A stretch of DNA of 64,000 bases from Tardiphaga sp. P9-11 (GCF_008329525.1 NZ_NPKQ01000001.1:620001-684000); one strand, 5' to 3'; numbered from the stretch's first letter, positions 29,086 through 38,343 are shown. Notes: generated by a model not told the origin, from the letters alone. Made by a program: numbers and translations.

Positions 29086-29427
29086 CTACCGCCACATCCA
29101 GTTCCGGCCCCAGTCGCCCTTCCAGCCGGTCAGGCGTCCCTTGCGAAACTGGAGATAGAGGCGGTCGCCGCGGTCGAAGAAGCCGCTGCCGCCGAAGCTA
29201 CGGATCGCCAGATAAATCTCATGCCCCGGCCGGCCGCTGATATAGGCCAGCGGGGTGCCCAAAGCGCGGGCGGCATCATCCGTGGCCATGCCGAAAGCGA
29301 GCGGCGTTGCATTCGACAGAGTTGCCGTGAATGGCAGATCGGGCGCCGTCCCGATGGGCTGCCCATGGGCGGGAACCATAACGGCGAGCACGCTCTCGAA
29401 GCCAAGGATGAATACCGAAATCTTCAT
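29086..29427 (-). CDS. Small secreted protein, function unknown
   Basis: A 113-residue protein with a signal peptide (VFILGFESVLAVMVPAHGQ) and a mature part of about 90 residues rich in Gly and aromatic residues, ending LTGWKGDWGRNWMWR. The segment DDAARALGTPLAYISGRPG resembles small BamE/SmpA-like folds, a weak similarity. It lies 63 bp downstream of the hydrolase start on the same strand and is divergent from the HD-GYP gene. No function is assigned. Confidence 0.65.
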   Translation of the reverse strand: MKISVFILGFESVLAVMVPAHGQPIGTAPDLPFTATLSNATPLAFGMATDDAARALGTPLAYISGRPGHEIYLAIRSFGGSGFFDRGDRLYLQFRKGRLTGWKGDWGRNWMWR

Positions 29428-29641
29428 GGCGCGATTGTTTTCCGGATCGGGTACCGGCGCAAGGCGGCATTGCTTAAAGTTTTCACGAAGGCCCTAACCG
29501 ACTGATAGTGCTGCCCGCCGGAATGAAACCTTCCGCGGACCTATCAGGAAGCATTAACAATACCCATTAAGCTTCAGGAACCCAGTTCCAAGGTATGTAT
29601 GTCCTGCTTGCGGTCCGTTCGCCGCAATAGATCGAGGGCAT

Positions 29642-30736
29642 ATGACCACTTCAGTCAAACCATCGCCGGCGCGCCGCCGACTGCTGCTGGCATCGGACCG
29701 TAGCGATAGCAGCAATGAACTCCTCGACATCCTGCAGAAGGTCGGCGAGGTCGATGTTGTCCCAACGTCAGCCATTCCGGAGATGCCGCCCAGTGAACTG
29801 TCGGGCATTGTGGTCGATATCAATCTGCGTTCGGCAGAGGCCGTGCAGCGCGTGCGCCACAAACTGCGCCACAAATCCTATGAAGCGATACCGCGTCTGT
29901 TCGTGCTGGCCGATGCGCTGCATCACGGATCGATGCAGGCCTGGGCGCTCGGCGCCACCGATACGATCGCGCGGCCGTTCGATGCGCGTGGCGTCATGCA
30001 GCGCATCCGCGCCGCATTCCCGAATCCACATGACGAGGACTTCTCCACCCGCGGCAAGGCGCTGAATCGCGGCGTCGAGGCGGCGCATGCGGTCATGGTC
30101 AAGATTTTCGAGAAGCTGCCCGCCGGCGTGCCGCTCACCTTCAACGATGTGATGCAGGCTGAGAACCAAATTCTGAAGGCCATCAAGCGCACGTCGCTGC
30201 GCGAGTGGCTGGCCGCCGTCGGCCGTCATCATAATCACAGTTATCGTCACTGCTTGTTCGTGACGGGTTTCGCGGTGGCCTTTGCGCAGCATCTCGGCAT
30301 GCGCGACGAAGATCAGCGCCGTCTCACGCGCGCAGCCCTCGTCCATGATGTGGGCAAGGCGTTTATCCCGGTCGCGATCCTGGACAAGCCGGGCAAGCTC
30401 ACCGAGGAAGAGACGCTCGAAATCCGCAAACATCCGCGTCTCGGCTTCGAAGCGCTGGTGGCGCAGGGCAGCTTCCCGCGCGAGATGCTCGACGTGGTGT
30501 TGCATCACCACGAATTCCTGGATGGCAGCGGTTACCCCGATGCGTTGGCCGGCGATCAGATCAGCGACATTGTCCGCCTGATGACCATCGTCGATATCCA
30601 CGCAGCTCTGGTCGAACGGCGCGCCTATCGCATGGCTTTCACGCATGCGAAGGCGTTCGAGATCATGGAGCAGATGGGCGACAAGATCGACCAGCAACTC
30701 CTGCAGGTATTCCGTCCGGTGGCGCTCGGCGCATAA
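29642..30736 (+). CDS. Receiver-like plus HD-GYP domain protein (putative c-di-GMP phosphodiesterase)
   Basis: A 364-residue protein. Residues 10-125 have a receiver fold with an aspartate (D59 in GIVVDINL) at the acceptor position, but the usual lysine is replaced (TDTIARPF) and the switch Thr/Ser is Ala (FVLADAL). The HD-GYP domain follows: HHNHSYRHCLFVTGF, HD at 235-236 in LVHDVGK, HHHEFLDGSGYP with GYP at 297-299, and MTIVDIHAALVERRAY. HD-GYP enzymes hydrolyse cyclic di-GMP. It stands alone, divergent from the small secreted protein. Confidence 0.9.
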   Translation: MTTSVKPSPARRRLLLASDRSDSSNELLDILQKVGEVDVVPTSAIPEMPPSELSGIVVDINLRSAEAVQRVRHKLRHKSYEAIPRLFVLADALHHGSMQAWALGATDTIARPFDARGVMQRIRAAFPNPHDEDFSTRGKALNRGVEAAHAVMVKIFEKLPAGVPLTFNDVMQAENQILKAIKRTSLREWLAAVGRHHNHSYRHCLFVTGFAVAFAQHLGMRDEDQRRLTRAALVHDVGKAFIPVAILDKPGKLTEEETLEIRKHPRLGFEALVAQGSFPREMLDVVLHHHEFLDGSGYPDALAGDQISDIVRLMTIVDIHAALVERRAYRMAFTHAKAFEIMEQMGDKIDQQLLQVFRPVALGA

Positions 30737-30749
30737 ACGCCCGTTCGCC

Positions 30750-32342
30750 TCAGGCCAGCAGCTTACGCAGCTCGGCCTTGGCGATTTTTTCAAGCGTCGA
30801 GCGTGGCATCTCGTCCACGAAGTGGATTTCGCGCGGCACCTTGAAATCCGCCAGCCCGCTCTTGCAGGCCGCCATGACATTGTCATGCAGCGCCGGTGGC
30901 GCCTGCGCGACGCCGGCGTGCGGGATGATGAAAACCACGGGCACCTCATCCAGCATGGAATGTTTTTTGCCGACGACGGCAGCTTCGCGCACGCCAGGCA
31001 CGGTGATGACCACCTGCTCGATCTCGGAAGCCGCGACATTCTCGCCGCCGACCTTCAACATGTCCTTGGCGCGGTCACCAAACTTAATATAGCCGCGCTC
31101 GAGCAGCGTGACGCGGTCGCCGGTGATGAAGAAGCCGTTGGTGTCGAAACTGTCTGAGGTCGCGGCTTCGTTGTGCAGATACTCCTTGAACAGCGACAGG
31201 CCGGGAATGCCCTTGATCGTGAGATTGCCGGTCTCGCCCACGGCGGTCGGCGTGCCGTCGTCATTGGTGACGCGGATGCCGTATTCGGTTGCGGTGCGGC
31301 CGATGGACATGGGCGTGTTGGGCTGATCGACCTCGCCGATGATGCCGTGGGTGATGGTCTCGGTCATGCCCCACCAGCCGATGATCTTGACGCCGAATTT
31401 GGCGAAGGCCGGCGGATCGCAGAACGACGCACCCCACATTCGGAAATGATGCTTCGGCACCTCATATTCGAGCAGCGCCTTCATGCAGAACGGGATGGTC
31501 GAAAGCCATGTCGCGCGATGTTCGATGGCGACGGACCAGAACCGGCGCGCGGAGAAGCGCGGTTGGAGCACGATGGAGGCGCCGCCCCACAGCGTCGCCA
31601 ACATCGAATAGGCCAGTGCATTGGTATGGAATAGCGGCAGATAGGTCATATGTGTATCGAACGCATGCAGGTCTTGATGCGCAGCATTCACCTTGCCGCC
31701 CCATAGCGCATTGGCATGGGTCCACAGCACGGCCTTGGGCCGGGACGTAGTGCCCGACGTATATTGCACGCTGCAATGCGCCCAGGGATCGACCGGGCGG
31801 CGCGGGCGGTCGGTACTGTCGGCGAATAGCGCATCAAAACGCTCGGCCTTGCCGACCGCGTAGCCATCGGCCAGCGCGCCGGCATTGTGCGAGGTCACGG
31901 CGATCCAGCGCAGTTTCCGGCAATTAGCGGCGACGAGCTCGGCATAGGATGGTTGCGTGATCGCCGCGACCGCGCCGCAGTGATCCGCAAAATATTCGAT
32001 CTCCGCGGCTGACGAGCGGGTATTCGTGGTGACGGCGATGGCGCCGAGTTCGACGCAGGCGAACCAGGCCAGCAGCATCTCGACGCAGTTGTCGAGATGG
32101 ATCAACACATAGTCGCCCTTGACGATGCCGCGTCTGGCGAGGCCTGCGGAAAGTGCGCCGACGCGATCGTAGAATTCGCCATAAGTCCATGGCCGCGCCG
32201 GTGCGTCGAATGGCGACCAGATGATGAAGGGGTGATCGCGCCGCGTTTCCGCACGCATGCGCAGTAGCCATGGCACGTCCATGCCGTCAAACGGGCTGAT
32301 CGAGCCGGGAATCATGACGGGATTCGTGGCGGGCTGGGGCAT
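30750..32342 (-). CDS. AMP-dependent acyl-CoA synthetase/ligase
   Basis: An adenylate-forming enzyme of 530 residues. Motifs in order are the P-loop YTSGTTSRPKAVLWTH, the acyl-AMP site GWWGMTETITHG, the ATP site FFITGDRVTLLERGYIKFGD, the hinge RAKDMLKVGGENVAASEIE, and the C-terminal lysine in STLEKIAKAEL. It would activate a carboxylic acid as the CoA thioester; the closest flavour is crotonobetaine/aromatic acid ligases, but the acid is unknown. GGAGG precedes the ATG by 4 bp. It lies downstream of the VOC gene on the same strand. Confidence 0.9.
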   Translation of the reverse strand: MPQPATNPVMIPGSISPFDGMDVPWLLRMRAETRRDHPFIIWSPFDAPARPWTYGEFYDRVGALSAGLARRGIVKGDYVLIHLDNCVEMLLAWFACVELGAIAVTTNTRSSAAEIEYFADHCGAVAAITQPSYAELVAANCRKLRWIAVTSHNAGALADGYAVGKAERFDALFADSTDRPRRPVDPWAHCSVQYTSGTTSRPKAVLWTHANALWGGKVNAAHQDLHAFDTHMTYLPLFHTNALAYSMLATLWGGASIVLQPRFSARRFWSVAIEHRATWLSTIPFCMKALLEYEVPKHHFRMWGASFCDPPAFAKFGVKIIGWWGMTETITHGIIGEVDQPNTPMSIGRTATEYGIRVTNDDGTPTAVGETGNLTIKGIPGLSLFKEYLHNEAATSDSFDTNGFFITGDRVTLLERGYIKFGDRAKDMLKVGGENVAASEIEQVVITVPGVREAAVVGKKHSMLDEVPVVFIIPHAGVAQAPPALHDNVMAACKSGLADFKVPREIHFVDEMPRSTLEKIAKAELRKLLA

Positions 32343-32463
32343 GTATCCTCCAATGGAAGCCGCTCAAGGCCCGCCTGTGCGGTGCGGCTTTCTTATTATT
32401 GTTTTTGCTGAGGATGTTGTGCCATCGGCGGCGGGGCGGCGCAAACCGCGGCCGCGTGCAGGA

Positions 32464-32877
32464 TCAACCTATTTCGTAAGATGAAATTTCGATCAGGCTG
32501 CCATCGGGATCCCGGCAATAGATCGAGCGCAAGGTACCGCGCGCGCCCTGTTTGGCGACCGGGCCTTCCTCGATGGCGACGCCGCAAGCGTCGAGATGCG
32601 CGACCACGGCGTCAGGCGGCGATGCCGTGAGAAAACAGAGGTCATCGCTGCCGGCCATTTCATGATCCGCCGTGAACCACTCGACCTTATGGGCGCTGAT
32701 TGGCCGCAGATTGATCTTTTGCGCGCCAAAACTCACCGATGTACGCGGCAACTTGTCTGGACCGGGATCGAACACCTTCACCTCCATGCCCAGGACGCGT
32801 TGATACCAGGTGGCGGAACGCTGGACATCAGTGACATTCAGGACGAGATGATCGAGGGCCGTGACGGTGAGGGACAT
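32464..32877 (-). CDS. VOC-family (glyoxalase/bleomycin resistance/dioxygenase) protein
   Basis: A single-domain VOC protein of 137 residues from the ATG at 32877. It begins TALDHLVLNVTDVQRSATWY with a metal-ligand histidine (H10), continues VLGMEVKVF, and ends with YCRDPDGSLIEISSY, whose E is the usual last metal ligand. A central histidine may lie in FTADHEM. The upstream extension to 32979 has no family similarity. It is cotranscribed with the acyl-CoA ligase gene or nearly so, which suggests a catabolic isomerase or dioxygenase; the reaction is unknown. Confidence 0.85.
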   Translation of the reverse strand: MSLTVTALDHLVLNVTDVQRSATWYQRVLGMEVKVFDPGPDKLPRTSVSFGAQKINLRPISAHKVEWFTADHEMAGSDDLCFLTASPPDAVVAHLDACGVAIEEGPVAKQGARGTLRSIYCRDPDGSLIEISSYEIG

Positions 32878-33031
32878 GAAATGGTCCTTGGCTTTCTCTT
32901 GACGCTTCTTTGGGCTGGTGCCGCAGTAGTGTCGCACTGGTCGATAGTTGAATTGTTTGGTAGATACGGCCGTTGTCAATTCAACACACGCTGACCGCGC
33001 GCAAAGTTTCGGCAGCCGGAGGGAATAAAAT

Positions 33032-34021
33032 ATGACGTCACGTCGTGCCGCGATCGGTCTGATTGCGCTTGGCTTTTCTGTTTTTGCTGCGACCGCTCTC
33101 GTTCCTGTCAGCTCGGCGCTGGCCGTGGATTATCCGACGCGGCCGGTTCGCTTTGTCGTCGGCTACCCCGCCGGCGGTGCAACAGATATTCTGGCCCGCC
33201 TGATCGGGCAAAAGCTATCCGAGCGAACCGGTCAGCAATTTGTCGTCGAGAACAAGCCGGGCGCCGGCAACAATATCGGTACTGAATCCGTCGTGAATGC
33301 AGAGCCCGATGGCTACACTATCCTCTTGGTCAATCCGGCGAACTACATCAATGCGACGTTGTATGGGAAGCTGAACTTCAATTTCGTGCGCGACATCGCG
33401 CCTGTCGCCGCCTTCCATCGCACTGCCAATGTGATGACCGTCAACAAGGATATTACGGCGAAGACCGTCGGGGAATTCATCGCCTATGTGAAGGCCAATC
33501 CGGGCAAGGTGAATATGGCGTCGTCGGGCAACGGCACCTCGGTGCATTTGTCCGGCGAGATGTTCATGATGCTGTCGGGCGCCAAGATGCAGCATGTGCC
33601 CTATCGCGGCGCCGCACCGGCGATCACCGATATGCTCGGCGGTCAGGTCCAGGTGATCTTCGACAACATGCCGTCAATCATCCAGCACATCCGCTCGGGC
33701 AGCCTGCGTGCGCTGGCGGTGACGACCACCGAGAAATCATCGCTGTTACCCGATGTGCCGACCGTCGCCGAAACCGTACCGGGTTATGAGGCCAGCGCCT
33801 TGTTCGGCATGGGTGCGCCGAAGAAGACTCCGCCGGAGATCATCGCCAAGCTCAACGCCGACGTAAATGCGGTGCTGGCCGATCCGGCAGTCAAGGCCAA
33901 GCTGATCGATCTCGGCGGCGAGCCGCTGATCGGGCCGCCGGAAGCCTTCGGCAAGATGATCGTCGCGGAGACCGAGAAATGGGAAAAAGTGGTCAAGGCG
34001 GCGGGCCTTAAGGTCGAATGA
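33032..34021 (+). CDS. Tripartite tricarboxylate transporter-type binding protein (TctC/Bug family)
   Basis: A second Bug-family binding protein, 329 residues, with a signal peptide (LVPVSSALAVDYPTRP) and FVVGYPAGGATDILARLIGQ, VENKPGAGNNIGTES and QHVPYRGAAPAITDMLGGQV. It is clearly related to the protein at 27166 but not a recent copy. It is divergent from the VOC/acyl-CoA ligase pair, so its ligand may be the acid that the ligase activates, which is inference from context. Confidence 0.9.
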   Translation: MTSRRAAIGLIALGFSVFAATALVPVSSALAVDYPTRPVRFVVGYPAGGATDILARLIGQKLSERTGQQFVVENKPGAGNNIGTESVVNAEPDGYTILLVNPANYINATLYGKLNFNFVRDIAPVAAFHRTANVMTVNKDITAKTVGEFIAYVKANPGKVNMASSGNGTSVHLSGEMFMMLSGAKMQHVPYRGAAPAITDMLGGQVQVIFDNMPSIIQHIRSGSLRALAVTTTEKSSLLPDVPTVAETVPGYEASALFGMGAPKKTPPEIIAKLNADVNAVLADPAVKAKLIDLGGEPLIGPPEAFGKMIVAETEKWEKVVKAAGLKVE

Positions 34022-34098
34022 ACCCATGCGGCACTACGGTATCTAATCCTCGTGATTGCGCCAGCATAAGCGCGTGATCACGAGACTGGGATGTACCG

Positions 34099-34135
34099 GA
34101 GCCTGCGGGAACGTTCATCCGCAGGCTCTGTTGCT
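34099..34135 (+). terminator. Stem-loop with self-complementary loop after the second TctC gene
   Basis: GAGCCTGCGG (34099-34108) and CCGCAGGCTC (34119-34128) are a perfect 10-bp stem. The 10-nt loop contains GAACGTTC, itself a palindrome. A moderately T-rich tail (TGTTGCTTTCC) follows. It probably terminates the binding-protein transcript. Confidence 0.6.
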
Positions 34136-34177
34136 TTCCGAAGACATCACAGGACCGCTGCCCGCGGAGGAGAAGAC

Positions 34178-34438
34178 ATGATGCGTAATCTGATGCTGGC
34201 CGTGCTGGCTGTTGGTGGTATTTCAGCCATGTCTTCTGGCTCTGCAACTGCCGCCCCGGCCTATCCCTATTGCATCCAGTCGCAGGCCTTCGGGACTGAT
34301 TGTTCCTATCCGAGCTATGAAGCGTGCCGAGCAACTGCATCAGGCCGTGGTGTCGATTGCATCGTTAATCCGAGCCTGGCGTTCAGCCCGCAGCCTTACG
34401 GCGAACCACGCCGCAGCCGACGTTCCGCTGCGTACTAA
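34178..34438 (+). CDS. DUF3551-like small secreted protein
   Basis: An 86-residue protein with a strong ribosome-binding site (GGAGGAGA) and a signal peptide (LMLAVLAVGGISAMSSGSAT). The mature part has the three-cysteine pattern YPYCIQSQ, TDCSYPSYEACRATASGRG and VDCIVNP, which I associate from memory with DUF3551 proteins abundant in Bradyrhizobium. Function is unknown. The longer reading from 34091 overlaps the upstream stem-loop and is less likely. Confidence 0.75.
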   Translation: MMRNLMLAVLAVGGISAMSSGSATAAPAYPYCIQSQAFGTDCSYPSYEACRATASGRGVDCIVNPSLAFSPQPYGEPRRSRRSAAY

Positions 34439-34462
34439 AGCGAAACGGCAGGACGGCGGATG

Positions 34463-35143
34463 CTAAGGCTTCGGTTTCTTCGCCAGCCAGATCACATGAC
34501 GGGCGCCGCCGCGTGTGCCGGTTGCGCGAATCTTGATCTCTTCCGCGTTGAAACCTGCTTTGCCTAAGAGAGCGGTGAATTTGTCGTATGGAAATGACGA
34601 CCATACCGCGAGCACGCCGCCGGGACTGAGCGCAGCGTGAGATGCGCGTAACCCGTTCAGATCATAGAGAGCATCGTTCGATTTTCGCGTCAGGCCTTCC
34701 GGTCCGTTGTCGACGTCGAGGAGGATCGCATCATATTTGCCGCGCGCGCTGGCGATGGCCTTGACTACATCGCCTTCAATAATTTCTACGCGTGGATCAC
34801 TCAGGCTGTCGCCGGACAGCTCGGCCATTGGGCCACGTGCCCAAGCGACGATTGCGGGCACCAGCTCGACCACGCTGATCTTCGCCGTCGGTCCCAGCAC
34901 CTTTAGCGCAGCGCGTAATGTAAAGCCCATGCCATAGCCACCGATCAAAAGCCGCGGCGCTTGCATGTCCTTGAGACGGAAACAGGTAAGCGTAGCCAGC
35001 GCTTCCTCGGAGCCGAACAGCCGACTGCTCATCAGTTCGTTCTGGCCGAGCTTAATGGTGAATTCGTGCCCGCGCTGCATCAGGCGCAGCGGCACGCCGC
35101 CGCCGGGTACTTCGGTCGTATCGATCAGTTTCCAGGGAAGCAC
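34463..35143 (-). CDS. Spermidine synthase-like methyltransferase-fold protein
   Basis: A 226-residue protein with a Rossmann methyltransferase fold. RLLIGGYGMGFTLRAALKVL is the nucleotide-binding loop, VVELVPAIVAWARGPM carries the ribose-binding glutamate, IIEGDVVKAI follows, and YDAILLDVDNGPEG is the motif that in spermidine synthases holds the catalytic aspartate. Polyamine synthases usually have a longer N-terminal beta domain (family about 290 residues), so it is probably a relative of unknown substrate. Confidence 0.8.
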   Translation of the reverse strand: MLPWKLIDTTEVPGGGVPLRLMQRGHEFTIKLGQNELMSSRLFGSEEALATLTCFRLKDMQAPRLLIGGYGMGFTLRAALKVLGPTAKISVVELVPAIVAWARGPMAELSGDSLSDPRVEIIEGDVVKAIASARGKYDAILLDVDNGPEGLTRKSNDALYDLNGLRASHAALSPGGVLAVWSSFPYDKFTALLGKAGFNAEEIKIRATGTRGGARHVIWLAKKPKP

Positions 35144-35201
35144 GGGTATCTTTCGTCAAGCGATTGCACGCGGCCGGTGGTAGCGCGAGAACCGGGCTCC
35201 A

Positions 35202-35288
35202 TGCAACTCGGTTGGCGCGGTCCTTATGGTGGCTGCCGCTATACACCATACTACGGCCCGTTCCCGGGCGACGGGTGGAAGCCGTAAG
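35202..35288 (+). pseudogene. C-terminal remnant of a small Gly/Tyr-rich secreted protein
   Basis: The frame reads [19 protein letters not shown] and ends FPGDGWKP. It resembles the ends of small GPYGxCRxTPYxG proteins common in Bradyrhizobium relatives (recollection). No signal peptide or first half is present: upstream the frame runs into the antisense of the spermidine synthase-like gene. A terminator 51 bp after the stop on the same strand supports a gene once having ended here. A real 28-residue peptide is the alternative. Confidence 0.35.
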
Positions 35289-35338
35289 CCAAACGTGACG
35301 CTGCGTCGCACGTCGCACCATCTGAATGTCGATCAGCT

Positions 35339-35366
35339 GAAAGGCCAGCCTCAAAGCTGGCCTTTC
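35339..35366 (+). terminator. Strong stem-loop upstream of hutH
   Basis: GAAAGGCCAGC and GCTGGCCTTTC form a perfect 11-bp stem with a 6-nt loop; the arm ends in TTTC and is followed by TGTTG. No full plus-strand gene lies directly upstream, only the short remnant ending at 35288. It could also act as a leader structure for hutH, whose ATG is 76 bp downstream. Confidence 0.65.
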
Positions 35367-35441
35367 TGTTGCGCAAACATTGAAGCGCAGTGTTTAATGT
35401 GTTGCCTTGGTCCATCTATCGATGGCCTGGAGATACCTTTT

Positions 35442-36968
35442 ATGACGATGCGGTTCACACCGGGTGCGGTGACGCTGGCAGACTGGCGGTCGATCTATCG
35501 GGGGGTTGTACCAGTTCTCGATCAGAGGTGTATTCCCCGCATTAATGCCAGTGTTGCGGCAGTTACCCGGATCGTCGCCAAGGGCGAGCCCGTCTATGGC
35601 ATCAATACAGGCTTCGGAAAACTTGCTCATGTCGGCATAGAAGCCGAAAGCATCACGACCCTGCAGAAAAACATCGTGCTGTCGCATTGCGTTGGCGTCG
35701 GTGACCCGGCGCCAGCACCAGTGGTGCGGCTGATGATGTGTCTCAAGCTTGCGAGTCTGGCGCAGGGTTTCTCTGGTGTCCGCATGGAGACGGTCCAGTT
35801 GCTTAGCGCCATGATCGCGCATGACATCACGCCCATCGTGCCGGCGCAGGGATCGGTTGGCGCCTCGGGCGATCTGGCCCCGCTCGCGCATATGGCGTCG
35901 GTCATGATCGGTGTCGGCGAGGCGCTGACGACGTCCGGTCGATTGCCGGCGATGGAGGCGCTCGCCAGTGCTGGTCTGCAGCCGATTGAATTGCAAGCCA
36001 AGGAAGGACTGGCGCTGCTCAATGGCACGCAGTTTTCGACGGCCTATGCGCTTGCGGGATTGTTCGAGGCCGAAATCCTGTTCAAGACCGCCATTGTCAG
36101 TGGGGCGCTCTCGACCGATGCCGCGCGGGGGTCCGACACGCCGTTCGATCCACGCATCCATCAACTGCGCAAGCATGAAGGGCAGATCGTTTCGGCCCAG
36201 GCATTGAAGGAACTTCTCGCCGGCAGCGCGATTCGCGAGTCACACCGCACCGGTGATGTGCGTGTTCAGGATCCTTATTGCCTCCGCTGTCAGCCTCAGG
36301 TGATGGGCGCCGCGCTGGATGTTTTGCGGCAGGTGGCCACCACGCTTCTCACTGAAGCGAATGGCGTCTCTGACAACCCTCTGATCTTTGCCGACGACGA
36401 TATCGCGATCTCCGGTGGCAACTTCCATGCGGCGCCGGTTGCCTTTGCTGCGGATATGATGGCGCTTGCGATCTGTGAGATTGGGTCGATCTCTGAGCGC
36501 CGGATCGCCATGCTGGTGGATCCGGCACTCTCCGGTGTGCCCGCATTCCTGACACCGAAGCCAGGGCTCAATTCGGGCTTCATGATCGCTCAGGTCACTG
36601 CCGCAGCGCTGGTTTCGGAGAACAAGCAGCGCGCCTATCCGGCCAGTGTTGATTCGATTCCGACATCGGCCAATCAGGAAGATCACGTCTCGATGGCTGC
36701 CCATGCAGCACGTCGGCTGCTGCCGATGATCGAGAATGCGATGGCCGTCATTGCCATCGAGTTGCTAGCGGGTGCGCAAGGCTGTGATTTTCATGCGCCG
36801 CTCAAGTCCAGCGATCGCCTTGAAGGGGTTCGTGAACGTATCCGGGCCGACGTCGCCCATCTCGACGACGACCGATATTTCCATGACGACATTCAGAAAT
36901 CGATCGGTCTCGTACGATCCGGAGCAATCGTCGCGGCGGCAAATCTCGAATCGATTCCGGGTGTCTAG
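35442..36968 (+). CDS. hutH: Histidine ammonia-lyase
   Basis: Converts L-histidine to urocanate and ammonia, 508 residues. The cofactor (MIO) triad A141-S142-G143 lies in [27 protein letters not shown] is the substrate loop, and SH at 81-82 in [12 protein letters not shown] matches the histidine-selective enzymes rather than phenylalanine lyases. [16 protein letters not shown] is a further signature. GGAG lies 9 bp before the ATG; the reading upstream to 35226 covers the terminator and is rejected. No hutU, hutI or hutC lies near it. It converges on fliI. Confidence 0.93.
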   Translation: MTMRFTPGAVTLADWRSIYRGVVPVLDQRCIPRINASVAAVTRIVAKGEPVYGINTGFGKLAHVGIEAESITTLQKNIVLSHCVGVGDPAPAPVVRLMMCLKLASLAQGFSGVRMETVQLLSAMIAHDITPIVPAQGSVGASGDLAPLAHMASVMIGVGEALTTSGRLPAMEALASAGLQPIELQAKEGLALLNGTQFSTAYALAGLFEAEILFKTAIVSGALSTDAARGSDTPFDPRIHQLRKHEGQIVSAQALKELLAGSAIRESHRTGDVRVQDPYCLRCQPQVMGAALDVLRQVATTLLTEANGVSDNPLIFADDDIAISGGNFHAAPVAFAADMMALAICEIGSISERRIAMLVDPALSGVPAFLTPKPGLNSGFMIAQVTAAALVSENKQRAYPASVDSIPTSANQEDHVSMAAHAARRLLPMIENAMAVIAIELLAGAQGCDFHAPLKSSDRLEGVRERIRADVAHLDDDRYFHDDIQKSIGLVRSGAIVAAANLESIPGV

Positions 36969-36983
36969 AGCGCGGGAGAGCGA

Positions 36984-38315
36984 TCACCCGATCGCAGTCT
37001 TGATCACACTCAGCAATTCCTGGAACGGCTCCGCGCAGGACGGGTCGGTCGGGTGCTGTTGCAGTACGTCGTAGATCTTGGGCACGAGTTGAACGGCCTG
37101 GTCGAGTTCGCTGTCCCGACCGGGCTGATAGCCGCCCATCAGGCGAAGGTCGCGTGTGTCTTCGAAACGCGCGATCATGGCGCGCAGCTTGCGCACCAAA
37201 TTGGCTTCTTCCGGCGACCACACATGCTGGCCGAGGCGCGACACCGATGACAGCACATTGACCGCGGGATAGCGGCCCTGATCGGCGACGTCGCGGTCCA
37301 GCATGATGTGTCCGTCCAGCGTACCGCGCACCGTATCTGCAACGGGTTCGTTGTGATCGTCACCGTCGATCAGTACGGCAAAGACGCCGGTAATGGAGCC
37401 TTGGCCTTCAAGGCCCGGTCCCGAACGCTCCAGCAGTCGCGGAAGCTCGCTGAACACGCTTGGCGCATAGCCGCGTGCGATCGCCGGCTCGCCGGTGGCG
37501 AGTGCGACTTCGCGTGATGCATGGGCGAAGCGCGTTACCGAATCGACGATCAACAGCACCGATTCGCCGCGATCGCGGAAATATTCGGCGATGGTCATCG
37601 CCGTCTTCGGTGCCAGCCGCCGCATCATCGGGCTTTCGTCGCTGGTCGAGACGACTGTGATCGCGCGGGTCTTGTGATGGATCAGCGATTCCTCGAGAAA
37701 TTCACGCACTTCGCGGCCACGCTCACCGACAAGTGCCGTGACGACGGTGTCGAAGCCGGAACCGCGCGCGAGCATCGAGAGCAGGGTGGTCTTGCCGACG
37801 CCGGAACCGGCGAAAACGCCGATGCGTTGGCCGATGCAAAGCGGTGTGAAGAGATCGACCACACGGACGCCGGTACGCAGCGGCTTGCTCACGCGCGAAC
37901 GGTTCATTGCGGGCGGAGGATTGGCGTCGGTCTGCATTTCACGCTCGCCGACCGGCATGTCGCCGGCACCATCCAGCGGCTCACCGAGCGCATTGATGAC
38001 ACGGCCTTTCCACGCCGGGTGCGGCGACAGCGTCTTGGGTGGCATCCGGAAGGCGGGAACCCCGAGACCCGCCGCGAAGTGCGAATCAAACGGCTTGGCC
38101 GTGACGCCGTCATTATCGATTCGCACGACTTCGCCGAGATGGAGTTGCTTATCAATCTCCAATCCGATCAGCTCGCCGAGTTTGACGTAGCGCGAGAGGC
38201 CCGAGACACGAAAATGCGTCGGCGTCACCTCGGACACCATCCCGCCAACACGCACCGTCGGCACATCCCGGCGTAGCGTTGCGATGGTCGATTCGAGTTT
38301 CTCAAGCGCGTTCAT
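36984..38315 (-). CDS. fliI: Flagellum-specific ATPase FliI
   Basis: The hexameric ATPase of the flagellar type III export apparatus, 443 residues. Walker A is GSGVGKT (170-176 in GVFAGSGVGKTTLLSML), Walker B is VLLIVDSVTRFAHA, and the family stretch GRYPAVNVLSSVSRLG follows. It energises delivery of export substrates together with FliH. It lies 28 bp downstream of flgF in a two-gene minus-strand unit. Confidence 0.96.
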   Translation of the reverse strand: MNALEKLESTIATLRRDVPTVRVGGMVSEVTPTHFRVSGLSRYVKLGELIGLEIDKQLHLGEVVRIDNDGVTAKPFDSHFAAGLGVPAFRMPPKTLSPHPAWKGRVINALGEPLDGAGDMPVGEREMQTDANPPPAMNRSRVSKPLRTGVRVVDLFTPLCIGQRIGVFAGSGVGKTTLLSMLARGSGFDTVVTALVGERGREVREFLEESLIHHKTRAITVVSTSDESPMMRRLAPKTAMTIAEYFRDRGESVLLIVDSVTRFAHASREVALATGEPAIARGYAPSVFSELPRLLERSGPGLEGQGSITGVFAVLIDGDDHNEPVADTVRGTLDGHIMLDRDVADQGRYPAVNVLSSVSRLGQHVWSPEEANLVRKLRAMIARFEDTRDLRLMGGYQPGRDSELDQAVQLVPKIYDVLQQHPTDPSCAEPFQELLSVIKTAIG

Positions 38316-38343
38316 CAGGCTCTCCCGCCGTTCACGTCAGGCA

